From an uncultured Eubacterium sp. (GTDB lineage Bacteria; Bacillota; Clostridia; Lachnospirales; Lachnospiraceae): a stretch of 24,958 bases of DNA. Shown piece after piece: positions 16,458-24,619 of this stretch (the stretch's first letter is position 1; each line of letters opens with the position of its first letter). Both the position numbers and the translations under genes were made by a program. Location of the stretch: positions 1 to 24,958 of the forward strand of contig CAMODP010000005.1 in the NCBI GenBank assembly GCA_946611445.1, given 5' to 3'. The notes under the pieces were generated by a model that saw nothing but the letters and a program-made list of their open reading frames with translations, did not search any database and was not told where the DNA came from.

Positions 16458-16494
16458 TATAATAAATTCCTGAACCCAGGGGAGCGGGTTTTTT
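16458..16494 (+). promoter_or_regulatory. TATAAT box followed by a small hairpin with a T-run
   Basis: TATAAT at 16458-16463 has no good -35 at 17 bases (TTGTTA lies 23 bases upstream). Just after it AACCC/GGGTT (16473-16477/16486-16490) is followed by TTTT. The hairpin may be a weak nth terminator or an attenuator for the next gene. Confidence 0.35.
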
Positions 16495-16510
16495 AATAGG
16501 GGGAATCCAT

Positions 16511-17008
16511 ATGCATATCACAGGGGCGCTGGTTCTGGCGCTGCTGACAGGACCTTTTCTGTCGGCAGGGCTTTCATCGCTGTCCGCTTTTTTACCAGAT
16601 ACAGAATTTCATATTCCTCTCACAGACCGTCAGAAAGAGATCCTGCGGGAGCAGGGCCTGCCGGAGATCTATGAGGAGCTTACGGCCGCGCAGAGAGATA
16701 TGATTTTGTCCATCGAACAGCTTCTGGAGAAAGTGGAGGATAAATACGGGAAGGAAATGGTTTTTGAGAGCTATCAGCCCGGGACGGAGGAAGATCCGGA
16801 TACGGTAAGCGTGCAGTTCCGGGATCCTGACTGGGACAGAAGCCAGCCAAATGCCACCGTAACCAGAAAAGAGGAAAACGGTATTGTGTCCTTTTATGAT
16901 GATTACGCAGTGCCTTCTGAAGGGAGGCAGCTGAAAATTCTGCTGACAGAGACGGCGCTGGAACTGGCGGAGATCATACAGAGTTCATTTTCTTCAGTTC
17001 CGGCATGA
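16511..17008 (+). CDS. Small exported or membrane-anchored protein of unknown function
   Basis: I do not recognise this 165-residue protein. Residues 1-30 are hydrophobic with small residues (MHITGALVLALLTGPFLSAG), fitting a signal peptide or anchor although the usual positive charge is missing. The rest is acidic and hydrophilic, with LTDRQKEILREQGLPEIYEELTAAQRDMILSIEQLLEKVEDKYG predicted as helices, then a beta-rich part. The layout resembles small Firmicute lipoproteins, but no lipobox cysteine is present. AGGGGG lies before the ATG at 16511. The 3' end overlaps the 3' end of the MATE gene by 35 bp in convergent orientation. Confidence 0.65.
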   Translation: MHITGALVLALLTGPFLSAGLSSLSAFLPDTEFHIPLTDRQKEILREQGLPEIYEELTAAQRDMILSIEQLLEKVEDKYGKEMVFESYQPGTEEDPDTVSVQFRDPDWDRSQPNATVTRKEENGIVSFYDDYAVPSEGRQLKILLTETALELAEIIQSSFSSVPA

Positions 17009-18470
17009 CGGTGCAGAGCATGGTGATGAAGCAGGCCAGTCCGCCGATTACGTTGGATACCGGCTCCGCCAGGAAGACACCGTCTGTCCCCATGTTCATG
17101 CCCAGTGCCAGCAGATATGTGGCGGGAACTACAATAAAGGCTTTACGGAGGAGCGAGAAAAAGATCGCTCTTCTTTTTTTGTTCAGAGATTTGAACGTAG
17201 TCTGGCCGGTGTACTGGAAAACCATGAACGGAAAAGCATAAAAATACAGATGCAGCGCGTGTCGGGTTTCCGTCAGAATTCCTGCGTCCGTGCTGAAAAT
17301 GGAGATGAGCAGGGCAGGCTTCCATTCCAGGAACCCCCATGTCGCCAGAGAATACGCGAAGCCCAGAACCGCCAGCGTCATGACAGCTTTTCGCACCAGA
17401 TCCGGCCGGCGTGCGCCGTAATGAAAGCTGATGATCGGCGCTGCCCCGTCTGCGATGGCGAGCATCGGCAGCTCCAGAATCTGCCGGACAGAGGCCAGTA
17501 TGGCCATAATCGTGATGTACAGGTCTCCGCCTGTCAGGGAGAGTACCCGGTTGCACGTGATCTGTACAAGGGAATTGGTCATCAGCATGACGAAGGTAGC
17601 GACACCGAGAGAGATGATATCAGCAGCACGCCGGAATTCCCGAAATATCTCGCACACAGGCTGGCGGTGCAGGCGGATCTCGATATTGCCGCGAAGCAGC
17701 AGGAGAAGGACAAATACGGCAGACAGTCCCTGTGAGATCACAGTGGCGACAGCCGCGCCCCGTACTCCCATGCCGAGCCCAAAAATAAAGACCGGGTCCA
17801 GAATCAGGTTGGCGACGGCGCCGATGGCGACGGTGACCATGGCCGCGTGGGGATAGCCCTGTGCCACGATAAACGGATTGAGACCGGACGCCAGCATGGA
17901 AAAAACCGTGCCTGCCAGGTAAATCTGCAGGTAGGGCAGGCTGTAGATGAGCGCCTTCCCGGAAGCGCCGAACAGCTGCAGGATCGGACGGCCGAACAGC
18001 CACCCGGCGGCCATGAGAAAAATGGCGCATCCCAGCTCCAGCCAGAAGACGGTATCCAGCAGCATACCTGCTTCTCTGGAATCACCGCGCCCCCTTGCGA
18101 TGGCAAAGAGCGGCGCGCCGCCGCTCCCGAACAGATTGGTGAAGGCGGCAATGATGGTGATGACAGGAAAACACAGTCCCACTGCGCCCAGCGCTGCGGT
18201 TCCCGTGCCGGGTATCCGGGAGATATAGATCCTGTCGACGATATTGTAGAGGAGATTCAGAAACTGGGCTGCCAGCATGGGAACCGCCATGGACAGAATG
18301 TCTTTGACGATTCTCCCGTCGGAGAAATCAATCTGGCGGCTGTGTGACGGATGCCTCTCCGGGCCGGCGGACGATGAAATCGATGAAGAGTTTTTTGATT
18401 TATGACTGATTTTCACTGGTTTAGGATCACTTTCGCTGATGTACTGTTTGCAGTATAGCACATTTGTCAA
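16974..18470 (-). CDS. MATE-family multidrug/cation antiporter
   Basis: An inner-membrane transporter of about 12 helices that usually exports drugs or metabolites against Na+ or H+. The core starts at DFSDGRIVKDILSMAVPMLAAQFLNLLYNIVDRIYISRIPG and shows two homologous MatE halves (FGSGGAPLFAIARGRGD in the first, ISFHYGARRPDLVRKA in the second). It resembles the DinF/MepA-like branch. The start is uncertain. The frame opens with TTG at 18470 without a good ribosome site, and the first about 45 residues are polar and atypical. GTG codons at 18461 and near 18416 are also possible, and a true start could be later. It overlaps the upstream gene's 3' end and is divergent from the aldo/keto reductase. 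Confidence 0.88.
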   Translation of the reverse strand: MTNVLYCKQYISESDPKPVKISHKSKNSSSISSSAGPERHPSHSRQIDFSDGRIVKDILSMAVPMLAAQFLNLLYNIVDRIYISRIPGTGTAALGAVGLCFPVITIIAAFTNLFGSGGAPLFAIARGRGDSREAGMLLDTVFWLELGCAIFLMAAGWLFGRPILQLFGASGKALIYSLPYLQIYLAGTVFSMLASGLNPFIVAQGYPHAAMVTVAIGAVANLILDPVFIFGLGMGVRGAAVATVISQGLSAVFVLLLLLRGNIEIRLHRQPVCEIFREFRRAADIISLGVATFVMLMTNSLVQITCNRVLSLTGGDLYITIMAILASVRQILELPMLAIADGAAPIISFHYGARRPDLVRKAVMTLAVLGFAYSLATWGFLEWKPALLISIFSTDAGILTETRHALHLYFYAFPFMVFQYTGQTTFKSLNKKRRAIFFSLLRKAFIVVPATYLLALGMNMGTDGVFLAEPVSNVIGGLACFITMLCTVMPELKKMNSV

Positions 18471-18510
18471 GAGAGAAAGGCGCCAGTCACCGGCCGGCCT
18501 TTATCTGCCC

Positions 18511-18539
18511 TTGTTTCTGCGGTTCTTTTTGCGTATAAT
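18511..18539 (+). promoter_or_regulatory. Promoter of the aldo/keto reductase gene
   Basis: TTGTTT (18511-18516), 17 bases, TATAAT (18534-18539). A start near 18546 would give a leader of about 35 nt before the ATG at 18581. Confidence 0.6.
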
Positions 18540-18580
18540 TACAGTACAGCAAAGCATCCAGCAGAGGAAGGAGGATCCGC

Positions 18581-19714
18581 ATGCAGTATCAGGATTTCAG
18601 AGGAGAGAGGATATCGCGTCTGGGTTTCGGCATGATGCGCCTGCCGGTCACGGGCGGGGATCAGGCGTCTGTTGATTATAGAAAGGTCGAAGAGATGTTC
18701 CTATATGCCGTTGAGCATGGAATCAATTATTTTGACACGGCGTATCCCTATCATGAAGGGGAGTCGGAGCGGACGCTGGGCCGCCTTCTGGATGAACACC
18801 ATCTCCGCGGCGAGGTCAACATCGCGACAAAGCTCTTTACGCTCGGTATGGAGAAACCGGAGTATGACCCCAGAAAGATGTTCGCGGAACAGCTTTACAG
18901 ACTGCGCACGGATCACGTTGATTTTTATCTGATGCACGGCCTGCACGGGGATCAGTGGGAGACGCTGAAGACTCGTTTTGATATTATCCCGTGGCTGGAT
19001 TCGCTTCGTAGGGAAGGGATCATACGGCATATCGGCTTTTCATTTCATGATGAGCTGCCGAAGTTCAAGGCGATTCTGGACGATTATGACTGGGAATTCG
19101 CCCAGATACAGTACAATTACGCGGACCACAGGATACAGGCCGGGGATGAGGGGATCGCTTACGCCAGACAGAAAGGCGTGCCGCTGACCATCATGGAGCC
19201 GCTGAAGGGAGGCAGCCTGATCTTCCCGGATTATCCCGAAATGGATGAGATCCGGCGGAAGCACGGGCTGGCGAAGGAATCCTTCGCGGAACTGGGGCTG
19301 CGCTATGTCCTGTCTCAGGAAGGTCTGCTGACCGTGCTCTCCGGCATGAGCACGATCGGGCAGATGAAGGAAAACATCGATATAGTTTCCCGCGCCGAAA
19401 CCGGATGCTTTACCGGGGAAGAACAGGCCTGCGTGGAGGAAATCCGGGAGGTTCTCCGTCAGGCGGATGCCATTCCCTGTACCGGATGCAAATACTGCGT
19501 TGACGGATGTCCGCAGAATATCGCCATTCCGGACGCGTTCCGGTTCTATAATGAAGCGAAACGGTATCACAATCCGGCTTCTCAGAAGAGAGGATATGAC
19601 AGGTCCTGTTCCAATCTTGCGGATTGTGTCGAATGCGGCCAGTGCGAAGAAGCCTGTCCGCAGCATCTGGAGATTCCGGCACTGCTGAAGACAGTGCGCG
19701 CATATCTGGATTGA
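18581..19714 (+). CDS. Aldo/keto reductase with C-terminal double [4Fe-4S] ferredoxin domain
   Basis: A 377-residue oxidoreductase of the COG1453 type. The N-terminal TIM barrel has GFGMMRLP, the aspartate and tyrosine of NYFDTAYPYHEGESE, the lysine of IATKL and the histidine of FYLMHGLHGD, the classical AKR tetrad. The C-terminal part has two cluster motifs, CTGCKYCVDGCP and CVECGQCEEACP (C-x2-C-x2-C-x3-C each), so electrons can pass through ferredoxin-like centres rather than only NADPH. The substrate is unknown and it is probably cytoplasmic. AGGAGG lies upstream of the ATG. The stop codon overlaps the first bases of structured element copy 2. Confidence 0.93.
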   Translation: MQYQDFRGERISRLGFGMMRLPVTGGDQASVDYRKVEEMFLYAVEHGINYFDTAYPYHEGESERTLGRLLDEHHLRGEVNIATKLFTLGMEKPEYDPRKMFAEQLYRLRTDHVDFYLMHGLHGDQWETLKTRFDIIPWLDSLRREGIIRHIGFSFHDELPKFKAILDDYDWEFAQIQYNYADHRIQAGDEGIAYARQKGVPLTIMEPLKGGSLIFPDYPEMDEIRRKHGLAKESFAELGLRYVLSQEGLLTVLSGMSTIGQMKENIDIVSRAETGCFTGEEQACVEEIREVLRQADAIPCTGCKYCVDGCPQNIAIPDAFRFYNEAKRYHNPASQKRGYDRSCSNLADCVECGQCEEACPQHLEIPALLKTVRAYLD

Positions 19715-19887
19715 TTACAGCGCCAGAAGGGCTGAGCCCAAGCAAACTTGCTTGCTAGTGGGCGAAAGTACTTCTGGCGTGCCCCGACATGAGGACGAAG
19801 TGGGGTGAAGGCACCACGAAAGTCCGAATGGCGGGAGGATTGTGGGAGCACGAAGCGCGGAACAATCCGTAATCTACTTTTGAAAAC
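19713..19887 (+). repeat. Dispersed structured element, full copy 2
   Basis: A 175-nt relative of the 15.44-kb element in the same orientation. P1 is a perfect 9-bp stem (19721-19729/19771-19779). P1b is GCCCA/TGGGC where copy 1 has ACCCA/TGGGT, a compensatory change. The CCCGACAT/ATGGCGGG domain and the GGATTGT/ACAATCC hairpin (19837-19843/19862-19868) are kept, as is the TTTGAAAAC tail. Shared sequence starts at GATTA, so the element begins inside the stop codon of the aldo/keto reductase and ends about 160 bp before the xpaC-like gene. The rest of the 332-bp gap holds the promoter described next. Confidence 0.8.
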
Positions 19888-19919
19888 GGAATTATGAATA
19901 GACCGTAGGAAAGCCCGGC

Positions 19920-19957
19920 AAACAACAGTTGTTTTTAACGGACTCTTGCATTAAAAT
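19920..19957 (+). promoter_or_regulatory. Promoter of the xpaC-telA pair with overlapping palindrome
   Basis: TTGTTT (19929-19934), 17 bases, TAAAAT (19952-19957). A perfect 7-1-7 palindrome AAACAAC-A-GTTGTTT (19920-19934) covers the -35 box and looks like a repressor site. The regulator is unknown. Confidence 0.55.
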
Positions 19958-20046
19958 GAGGTTGCCGGCATCAGTGCGCAGAGAAGCAGCATGCAGAACG
20001 CTGAACAGGCACAAACAGAAAACATACGCAGTACAGGGACAAACAG

Positions 20047-21342
20047 ATGGATATTGATGAATTGCTTCGTGCAGGAAGCGACATCTGCGATGATGTTGTT
20101 CATGCCATAAATACGAATAATTACAGTGATCTGGGCAAAAAAATCACTGACAGGGTCAATGAGGTGACAGGGCAGTTTATGGCCTCCGGTTCCCGACCCG
20201 GCGCGGCCGGACCATCCGGCAGACCTGGCGCGGCCGGCGGCGGGCAGTACCGTCCGAACGGGCCCATGCAGTCCTATGCGGCGCAGGGGAGCAACAGCCA
20301 CTGGAACCGGGATCTGTCCAGAAGAATGTCGTCCTTCTTCCTGAAACACCGTGTGAGCAAGGCGACCGGGGTCGGCAAGATGGTGACCGGCATTGTCGGC
20401 ACCGCGTTCAACGGCCTGCTCACTCTGGGCGCCACTGTGGCAGCAGCGGCAGGAACACTGTCATTCTGGCCCATCGGCATTTTCGGTGCGCTGACAGCGG
20501 CGTCGATTGTCCTGATTGTAAAGGGATCAAAGGACAAAGCGCTAGTGGACAAGTACTACAAGTACGGCAGGGAACTTGGCCAGTCAGAGTTTTTCTCGGT
20601 TGAAAAGCTGGCAGACTCGATGGGGATATCTGAAAAAGAACTCCACGACGAGATCGAACAGATGATGAAGAAGGGATACCTGCCCCAGGCGAAGTTTGAC
20701 AGAGGCGAGACGACAGTCATGCTCTCTGAGCGGGCTTACGCGCAGTATATGCAGGCGGAAGAGGGACGGCTGCAGCGGGAGGCGGAGGAAAACGCCCGCA
20801 GAGAAGAAGAGAAAAAACGCGAGGAGAGACTGGGAGCGACGGAACTCGGCCGGGATGCCGCAGAGGTCCTGCGCCAGGGCAACGCGTACCTGCAGCGGGT
20901 GAGAGAACTCAACGCGGCCATTCCCGATGAGGAAATGTCCGGCAAACTGTACCGTCTGGAAGATATCATGAACCGGATCTTCGAGCAGGTAGAAAAACAG
21001 CCGGAAACAGCCCAGAGCCTGCGGCGGTTTATGGAATATTATCTTCCGACCACGGAAAAGCTGCTGAAAGCCTATGTGGATCTTGAAAAGCAGCCAGAGG
21101 TGGGAGAGAACATCACGAAGCCGAAACAGCAGATCGAAGAGGCGATGGACACGATCAACGATGCGTTCGAGAAGCTGCTGGACAGCCTGTTCGAGGATAT
21201 GGCCTGGGATGTCTCTTCTGATATAAATGTGATGAGAACCATGATGGCGCAGGACGGCCTGACCGAGGAATCCGGCGGGTTTGCGGCGATGGCGCAGCCG
21301 TCTGAAGGGACCGGCGGGTTCGCAACGATGGAGCAGCCCTGA
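20047..21342 (+). CDS. XpaC-family (5-bromo-4-chloroindolyl phosphate hydrolysis) protein
   Basis: A 431-residue protein assigned to the XpaC family mainly by its layout and its TelA partner. A soluble N-terminus with a Gly/Pro/Ala-rich stretch (GSRPGAAGPSGRPGAAGGG) leads to two adjacent hydrophobic segments (about 115-165, ending SIVLIVKGSKDKALVDKYY). Next come a winged-helix-like part (FFSVEKLADSMGISEKELHDEI), a charged coiled coil (RLQREAEENARREEEKKREE) and a helical domain (about 280-400). The biochemical role is not established, and the family name comes from a plate phenotype. The C-terminus repeats GGFAAMAQP/GGFATMEQP. The SD before the ATG is weak (CAGGGA). It is followed by telA, as in Bacillus xpaC-yaaN. 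Confidence 0.82.
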   Translation: MDIDELLRAGSDICDDVVHAINTNNYSDLGKKITDRVNEVTGQFMASGSRPGAAGPSGRPGAAGGGQYRPNGPMQSYAAQGSNSHWNRDLSRRMSSFFLKHRVSKATGVGKMVTGIVGTAFNGLLTLGATVAAAAGTLSFWPIGIFGALTAASIVLIVKGSKDKALVDKYYKYGRELGQSEFFSVEKLADSMGISEKELHDEIEQMMKKGYLPQAKFDRGETTVMLSERAYAQYMQAEEGRLQREAEENARREEEKKREERLGATELGRDAAEVLRQGNAYLQRVRELNAAIPDEEMSGKLYRLEDIMNRIFEQVEKQPETAQSLRRFMEYYLPTTEKLLKAYVDLEKQPEVGENITKPKQQIEEAMDTINDAFEKLLDSLFEDMAWDVSSDINVMRTMMAQDGLTEESGGFAAMAQPSEGTGGFATMEQP

Positions 21343-21451
21343 CGGCGGGCTGATATTCCACGCGGTGAGCGGATAAAACGTGCAGAAAAGCTGATCATAA
21401 AGACAGCATACAAATACTGTATACGATAATTATTTCAGGAAGGAGAACCCA

Positions 21452-22615
21452 ATGGCAGAAGAATTCAAGGATTTTGAGCTGGACGCGCCGGCAGCGCCGT
21501 CGCTTACGTTTGATGCCGCCGGAGAGGCACAGGAGGCACCTGTGCAGGTAATGGCCGCGCCGCAGGTTGAGAAGCCGAAGGCGGAGGAGGTTCATCTCAC
21601 ACCGGAAGAGATGGCGATGGTCGAAAACTTCGCCAAACAGATCGATGTGACGAACACACAGGCAATTATGAACTACGGTGCCGGAACCCAGAAAAAGATG
21701 GCCGATTTTTCGGAAAAGGCGATCGGGAACGTGCGGTCCAAAGACATGGGTGAGGTCGGTGACATGATCTCAGACCTGGTGACGGAGCTGAAGAGCTTCG
21801 ATGTACAGGAAGAGCAGAAGGGCCTGCTGTCCGTCTTCAAGAAGGGCGCAAACAAGGTCACTGCCATGAAGGCAAAATATGAGAAGGCAGAGACAAATGT
21901 CTCCTCGATCCAGCGCGAGCTGGAAAAACACCAGATCACCCTGCTCAAGGACATGGATGTCCTGGATAAGATGTACGAGCTGAATCTGGCGTACTACAAA
22001 GAACTGACCATGTACATCCTGGCCGGCAGGAAGAGACTTGAGGAGGTCCGGAACGGCGAGCTGGCGGAGCTGCAGGCCAAGGCCGAGGCTTCAGGCCTGG
22101 TAGAAGACGCGCAGGCTGCCAAGGATCTGGCGGCGCAGTGTGACCGCTTTGAAAAGAAACTCCACGACCTGGAGCTTACCAGGACGATCGCGCTCCAGAC
22201 AGCGCCGCAGATCCGTATGGTGCAGTCCGCGGACCAGATGATGGCGGAAAAGATCCAGACAACCATCGTCAATACGATTCCGCTGTGGAAGAACCAGATG
22301 GTCATCGCCATGGGCATTGAGCATTCCACCCAGGCCGCAAAGGCAGAGCGGGAGGTGAACGATATGACCAACGCACTCCTGAAGAAAAACGCAGACGCCC
22401 TGAAGCAGGCCACTGTCGCGGCGGCAAAAGAATCCGAGCGGGGCGTCGTGGACATTGAGACGCTGAAGCACACCAATGAGACGCTGATCTCCACGCTGGA
22501 CGAAGTCCTGACGATTCAGAAAGACGGCAAAGAGAGACGGCAGGCGGCGCAGGCTGAACTGGCGGATATCGAGAATCAGCTGAGACAGAAGCTGCTGGAG
22601 GCGGCACGCTCATAA
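21452..22615 (+). CDS. TelA-family (toxic anion resistance) protein
   Basis: A 387-residue cytoplasmic protein of the TelA/YaaN family, linked by genetics to tellurite, peroxide and lantibiotic or cell-wall stress resistance, mechanism unknown. Typical parts are an acidic, Pro/Ala-rich N-terminus, VENFAKQIDVTNTQAIMNYGAGTQKKMADFSEKAI, a long helical coiled-coil centre (KYEKAETNVSSIQRELEKHQITLLKDMDVLDKMYELNLAYYKEL) and NTIPLWKNQMVIAMGIEHS in the C-terminal half. AAGGAG precedes the ATG. It sits 109 bp after the XpaC gene, and together they look like a two-gene stress unit ended by a strong terminator. Confidence 0.92.
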   Translation: MAEEFKDFELDAPAAPSLTFDAAGEAQEAPVQVMAAPQVEKPKAEEVHLTPEEMAMVENFAKQIDVTNTQAIMNYGAGTQKKMADFSEKAIGNVRSKDMGEVGDMISDLVTELKSFDVQEEQKGLLSVFKKGANKVTAMKAKYEKAETNVSSIQRELEKHQITLLKDMDVLDKMYELNLAYYKELTMYILAGRKRLEEVRNGELAELQAKAEASGLVEDAQAAKDLAAQCDRFEKKLHDLELTRTIALQTAPQIRMVQSADQMMAEKIQTTIVNTIPLWKNQMVIAMGIEHSTQAAKAEREVNDMTNALLKKNADALKQATVAAAKESERGVVDIETLKHTNETLISTLDEVLTIQKDGKERRQAAQAELADIENQLRQKLLEAARS

Positions 22616-22655
22616 AAAACTGAGAGTCTGCACAGCAGAGATTCTGAAGAAGAAA

Positions 22656-22693
22656 AGCAGCATGGATCCACTCGGGTCCGTGCTGCTCTTTTT
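22656..22693 (+). terminator. Intrinsic terminator of the xpaC-telA unit
   Basis: A 14-bp stem (22656-22669 with 22674-22687, two wobble pairs) with a 4-nt loop is followed by a T-run. Confidence 0.9.
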
Positions 22694-22710
22694 ATAGAGA
22701 GTAATGAAAC

Positions 22711-22846
22711 GAAGCGTCCTGGCATATACCTCAAACGGGATCGCTCGCGCTCTGTCCTCACGCAGCGGCACTAAGCTCGTGCCGAGGCACTCGCTAAGTG
22801 CCGGCGTTGCGGATGTCCCGTTTTGAGGTATATACCGGGACGCTTC
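22711..22846. repeat. 136-bp palindromic element between convergent genes
   Basis: Arms at 22711-22740 and 22816-22846 are reverse complements apart from one inserted base, one wobble and one mismatch. The core contains CGCAGC...GTTGCG enclosing two hairpins, GGCAC/GTGCC and GGCACT/AGTGCC. The layout and the CGCAGC/GYTGCG clamp match the 13.48-kb element, but the arms are unrelated in sequence. It lies between the xpaC-telA terminator and the mscS stop (22878), so it may also end the mscS transcript. Confidence 0.8.
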
Positions 22847-22877
22847 TGTACAGCGGCCTTGACAGAAAAGCCTCTTC

Positions 22878-23678
22878 TCAGCTCTTCGTCTCTGTAATGA
22901 CGCGCACTGCCGGAGCCTGCACGCCTGCGGCGCCGAGCGCTTCCGCGATCTGCTGGATGAGCTGGAAGTAAGTGTCCCAGTAATTTGCCGTCTCGGTCCA
23001 GGCCCGCACGATAAACTCCATGGCTTCGTTGGTGCCGCCGGAGATCTGGGCGAACGGGGCGGGATCCTTGAGAACCAGTTCATTTTTGTTCATGACATCA
23101 ATCATGATGTCCTGCACCTTCTGGATGTTCTCGCTTTTGGCGCAGGAGAAGGTGAGATCCACGCGCCTTGTCGGGGCACAGGTGAAGTTGGTGACGTTCG
23201 CGTTCATCAGCGCGCCGTTCGGTATGGTGACCGTTTTGTTGTCCGTGGTGGTCAGTACGGTGTAGAACAGGGCGATCTCTTTTACAACGCCTTCTTCACC
23301 TGACGCGGCAACGTAGTCGCCGACATTGAACGGACGGAAAATCAGCAGCATGATGCCGCCGGCCAGATTGCTGAGCGCGCCCTGCAGGGCCAGGCCGACT
23401 GCCACGCCGGCAGAGGCGAGAACCGTGATCACGGACGCCATCGGCACGCCGAGTACGCTGATGATGGAAATGACCAGAATTACATAGAGGGCTACTCTGA
23501 CGAAATTCATCGTAAAGGAGCGGACGGTCGGATCCATCTTGTCCAGCCCCTTCGCGGAGCTGACAAGCTTCAGAAGCTTCCCGATAATGATACGGCCGAC
23601 GATGAAGATCAGGAGCGCCAGGACAATTTTTCCGCCGGCTCCGACGCACAGATCAATCAGTGAATTGAGAAATTCCAT
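22878..23678 (-). CDS. MscS-type mechanosensitive ion channel
   Basis: A small-conductance stretch-activated channel that releases solutes at hypo-osmotic shock. The 266-residue protein has three membrane segments (about 12-34, 57-82 and the pore-lining helix 85-115). The pore helix is Gly/Ala-rich (ASAGVAVGLALQGALSNLAGG), followed by the cytoplasmic domain start FRPFNVGDYV and TIPNGALMN. Its length and layout match the short E. coli MscS form. AAGGAGG lies seven bases before the ATG. It follows the PepSY gene on the same strand by 95 bp. A palindromic element lies just downstream of the stop. Confidence 0.93.
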   Translation of the reverse strand: MEFLNSLIDLCVGAGGKIVLALLIFIVGRIIIGKLLKLVSSAKGLDKMDPTVRSFTMNFVRVALYVILVISIISVLGVPMASVITVLASAGVAVGLALQGALSNLAGGIMLLIFRPFNVGDYVAASGEEGVVKEIALFYTVLTTTDNKTVTIPNGALMNANVTNFTCAPTRRVDLTFSCAKSENIQKVQDIMIDVMNKNELVLKDPAPFAQISGGTNEAMEFIVRAWTETANYWDTYFQLIQQIAEALGAAGVQAPAVRVITETKS

Positions 23679-23773
23679 TATACTGCCTCCTTTGCTGTTC
23701 TTTTTCTGGCTGTTACTGTTTCAGGTAGCTGCGTTTTGCACCTGTAATATCGACTGCTTACATAATCAGACTG

Positions 23774-24355
23774 TCAGTCATCACCGTATTCCATGTCTTT
23801 GCTCAGAATACTGCCGGTCGAAGCGTCGATATCGTATTCATACTCCACGCCGTCAGCCGTGCGGAAGGTGACATTGTATTTTTCAATTCCATCGTCGAGC
23901 TCTTTGTAGCATTCTGTGACCGTGACATCTCCGGCCTGGAAACCGGCATCTTTTAGTGCTATGTCGGCGGCTTCCGTATCCGTCAGGGCTCCGCCTGCAG
24001 AACCGGCATCCTTCTGCGCCGCTGTCTCCGGGTTCAGCAGTGCCGCGTACTCCAGATCATCCTCCGGCTCCCAGGCGTCCTGCTCACGGGCCAGGACATC
24101 TCCGGCCGCAAAGTCGATATCGTAGTCATATTTTGTCTGCCCCGGGATCAGGAAGCCGACAGAATAGACCTTTTTGCCGTTCTCGACATCCTTGTATGAT
24201 TTATAGACAACCGCCTCAGCCTCGTTTACGCCGGCATGCTCCAGCGCTGTCTTTTCGGCATCCTCAGCGGTGAAGTCCTGCGCCCACACAGACATTCCGG
24301 ATACAAGTGTGAGCAGAATGGCGCCTGTTAATCCCGTGATTGCTTTCTTCTTCAT
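23774..24355 (-). CDS. Secreted PepSY-domain protein (two repeats)
   Basis: The 193-residue protein starts with a clean signal peptide (MKKKAITGLTGAILLTLVSGMSVWAQ). Two PepSY-like repeats follow, the first from FTAEDAEKTALEHAG to YDYDIDFAAGDVL (about residues 28-90) and the second from LTDTEAADIALKDAG to YEYDIDASTGSIL (about 128-187). An acidic linker separates them. PepSY domains are thought to inhibit or chaperone secreted proteases or to sense at the surface. The partner is unknown. The start at 24355 is chosen for AAGGAG seven bases upstream and the signal peptide. An in-frame start at 24436 would bury it. Confidence 0.88.
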   Translation of the reverse strand: MKKKAITGLTGAILLTLVSGMSVWAQDFTAEDAEKTALEHAGVNEAEAVVYKSYKDVENGKKVYSVGFLIPGQTKYDYDIDFAAGDVLAREQDAWEPEDDLEYAALLNPETAAQKDAGSAGGALTDTEAADIALKDAGFQAGDVTVTECYKELDDGIEKYNVTFRTADGVEYEYDIDASTGSILSKDMEYGDD

Positions 24356-24475
24356 GCGTTCTCCTTCTTTTTGTGATGTTGTGTCCTGCTGTGATTTCCT
24401 GTATATTATATGACTGGCAACTGCGGAGCATCCCAAAATATGCGAGAAAATGGAGTTTCACAATTACCTGAAAAC

Positions 24476-24504
24476 ATTATATGCCACTGAAAAAGGACTT
24501 TCCA
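24476..24504 (-). promoter_or_regulatory. Promoter for the PepSY-mscS pair
   Basis: On the minus strand TGGAAA (24499-24504), 17 bases, TATAAT (24476-24481). A second TATAAT at 24405-24410 has no good -35 partner. The 264-bp gap is divergent, and the + strand promoter of the flavodoxin gene was not identified with confidence. Confidence 0.5.
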
Positions 24505-24619
24505 CAGAAAATTAAACGGAATAGGCGATTTTTTGCAATAACTGTACAATCTGTCGGTTGTGCGGCTTCGCGCCCTGTGGTACCCTTGCCCCAAGCAGTA
24601 TTTTACGAGGAGGTTTGAC

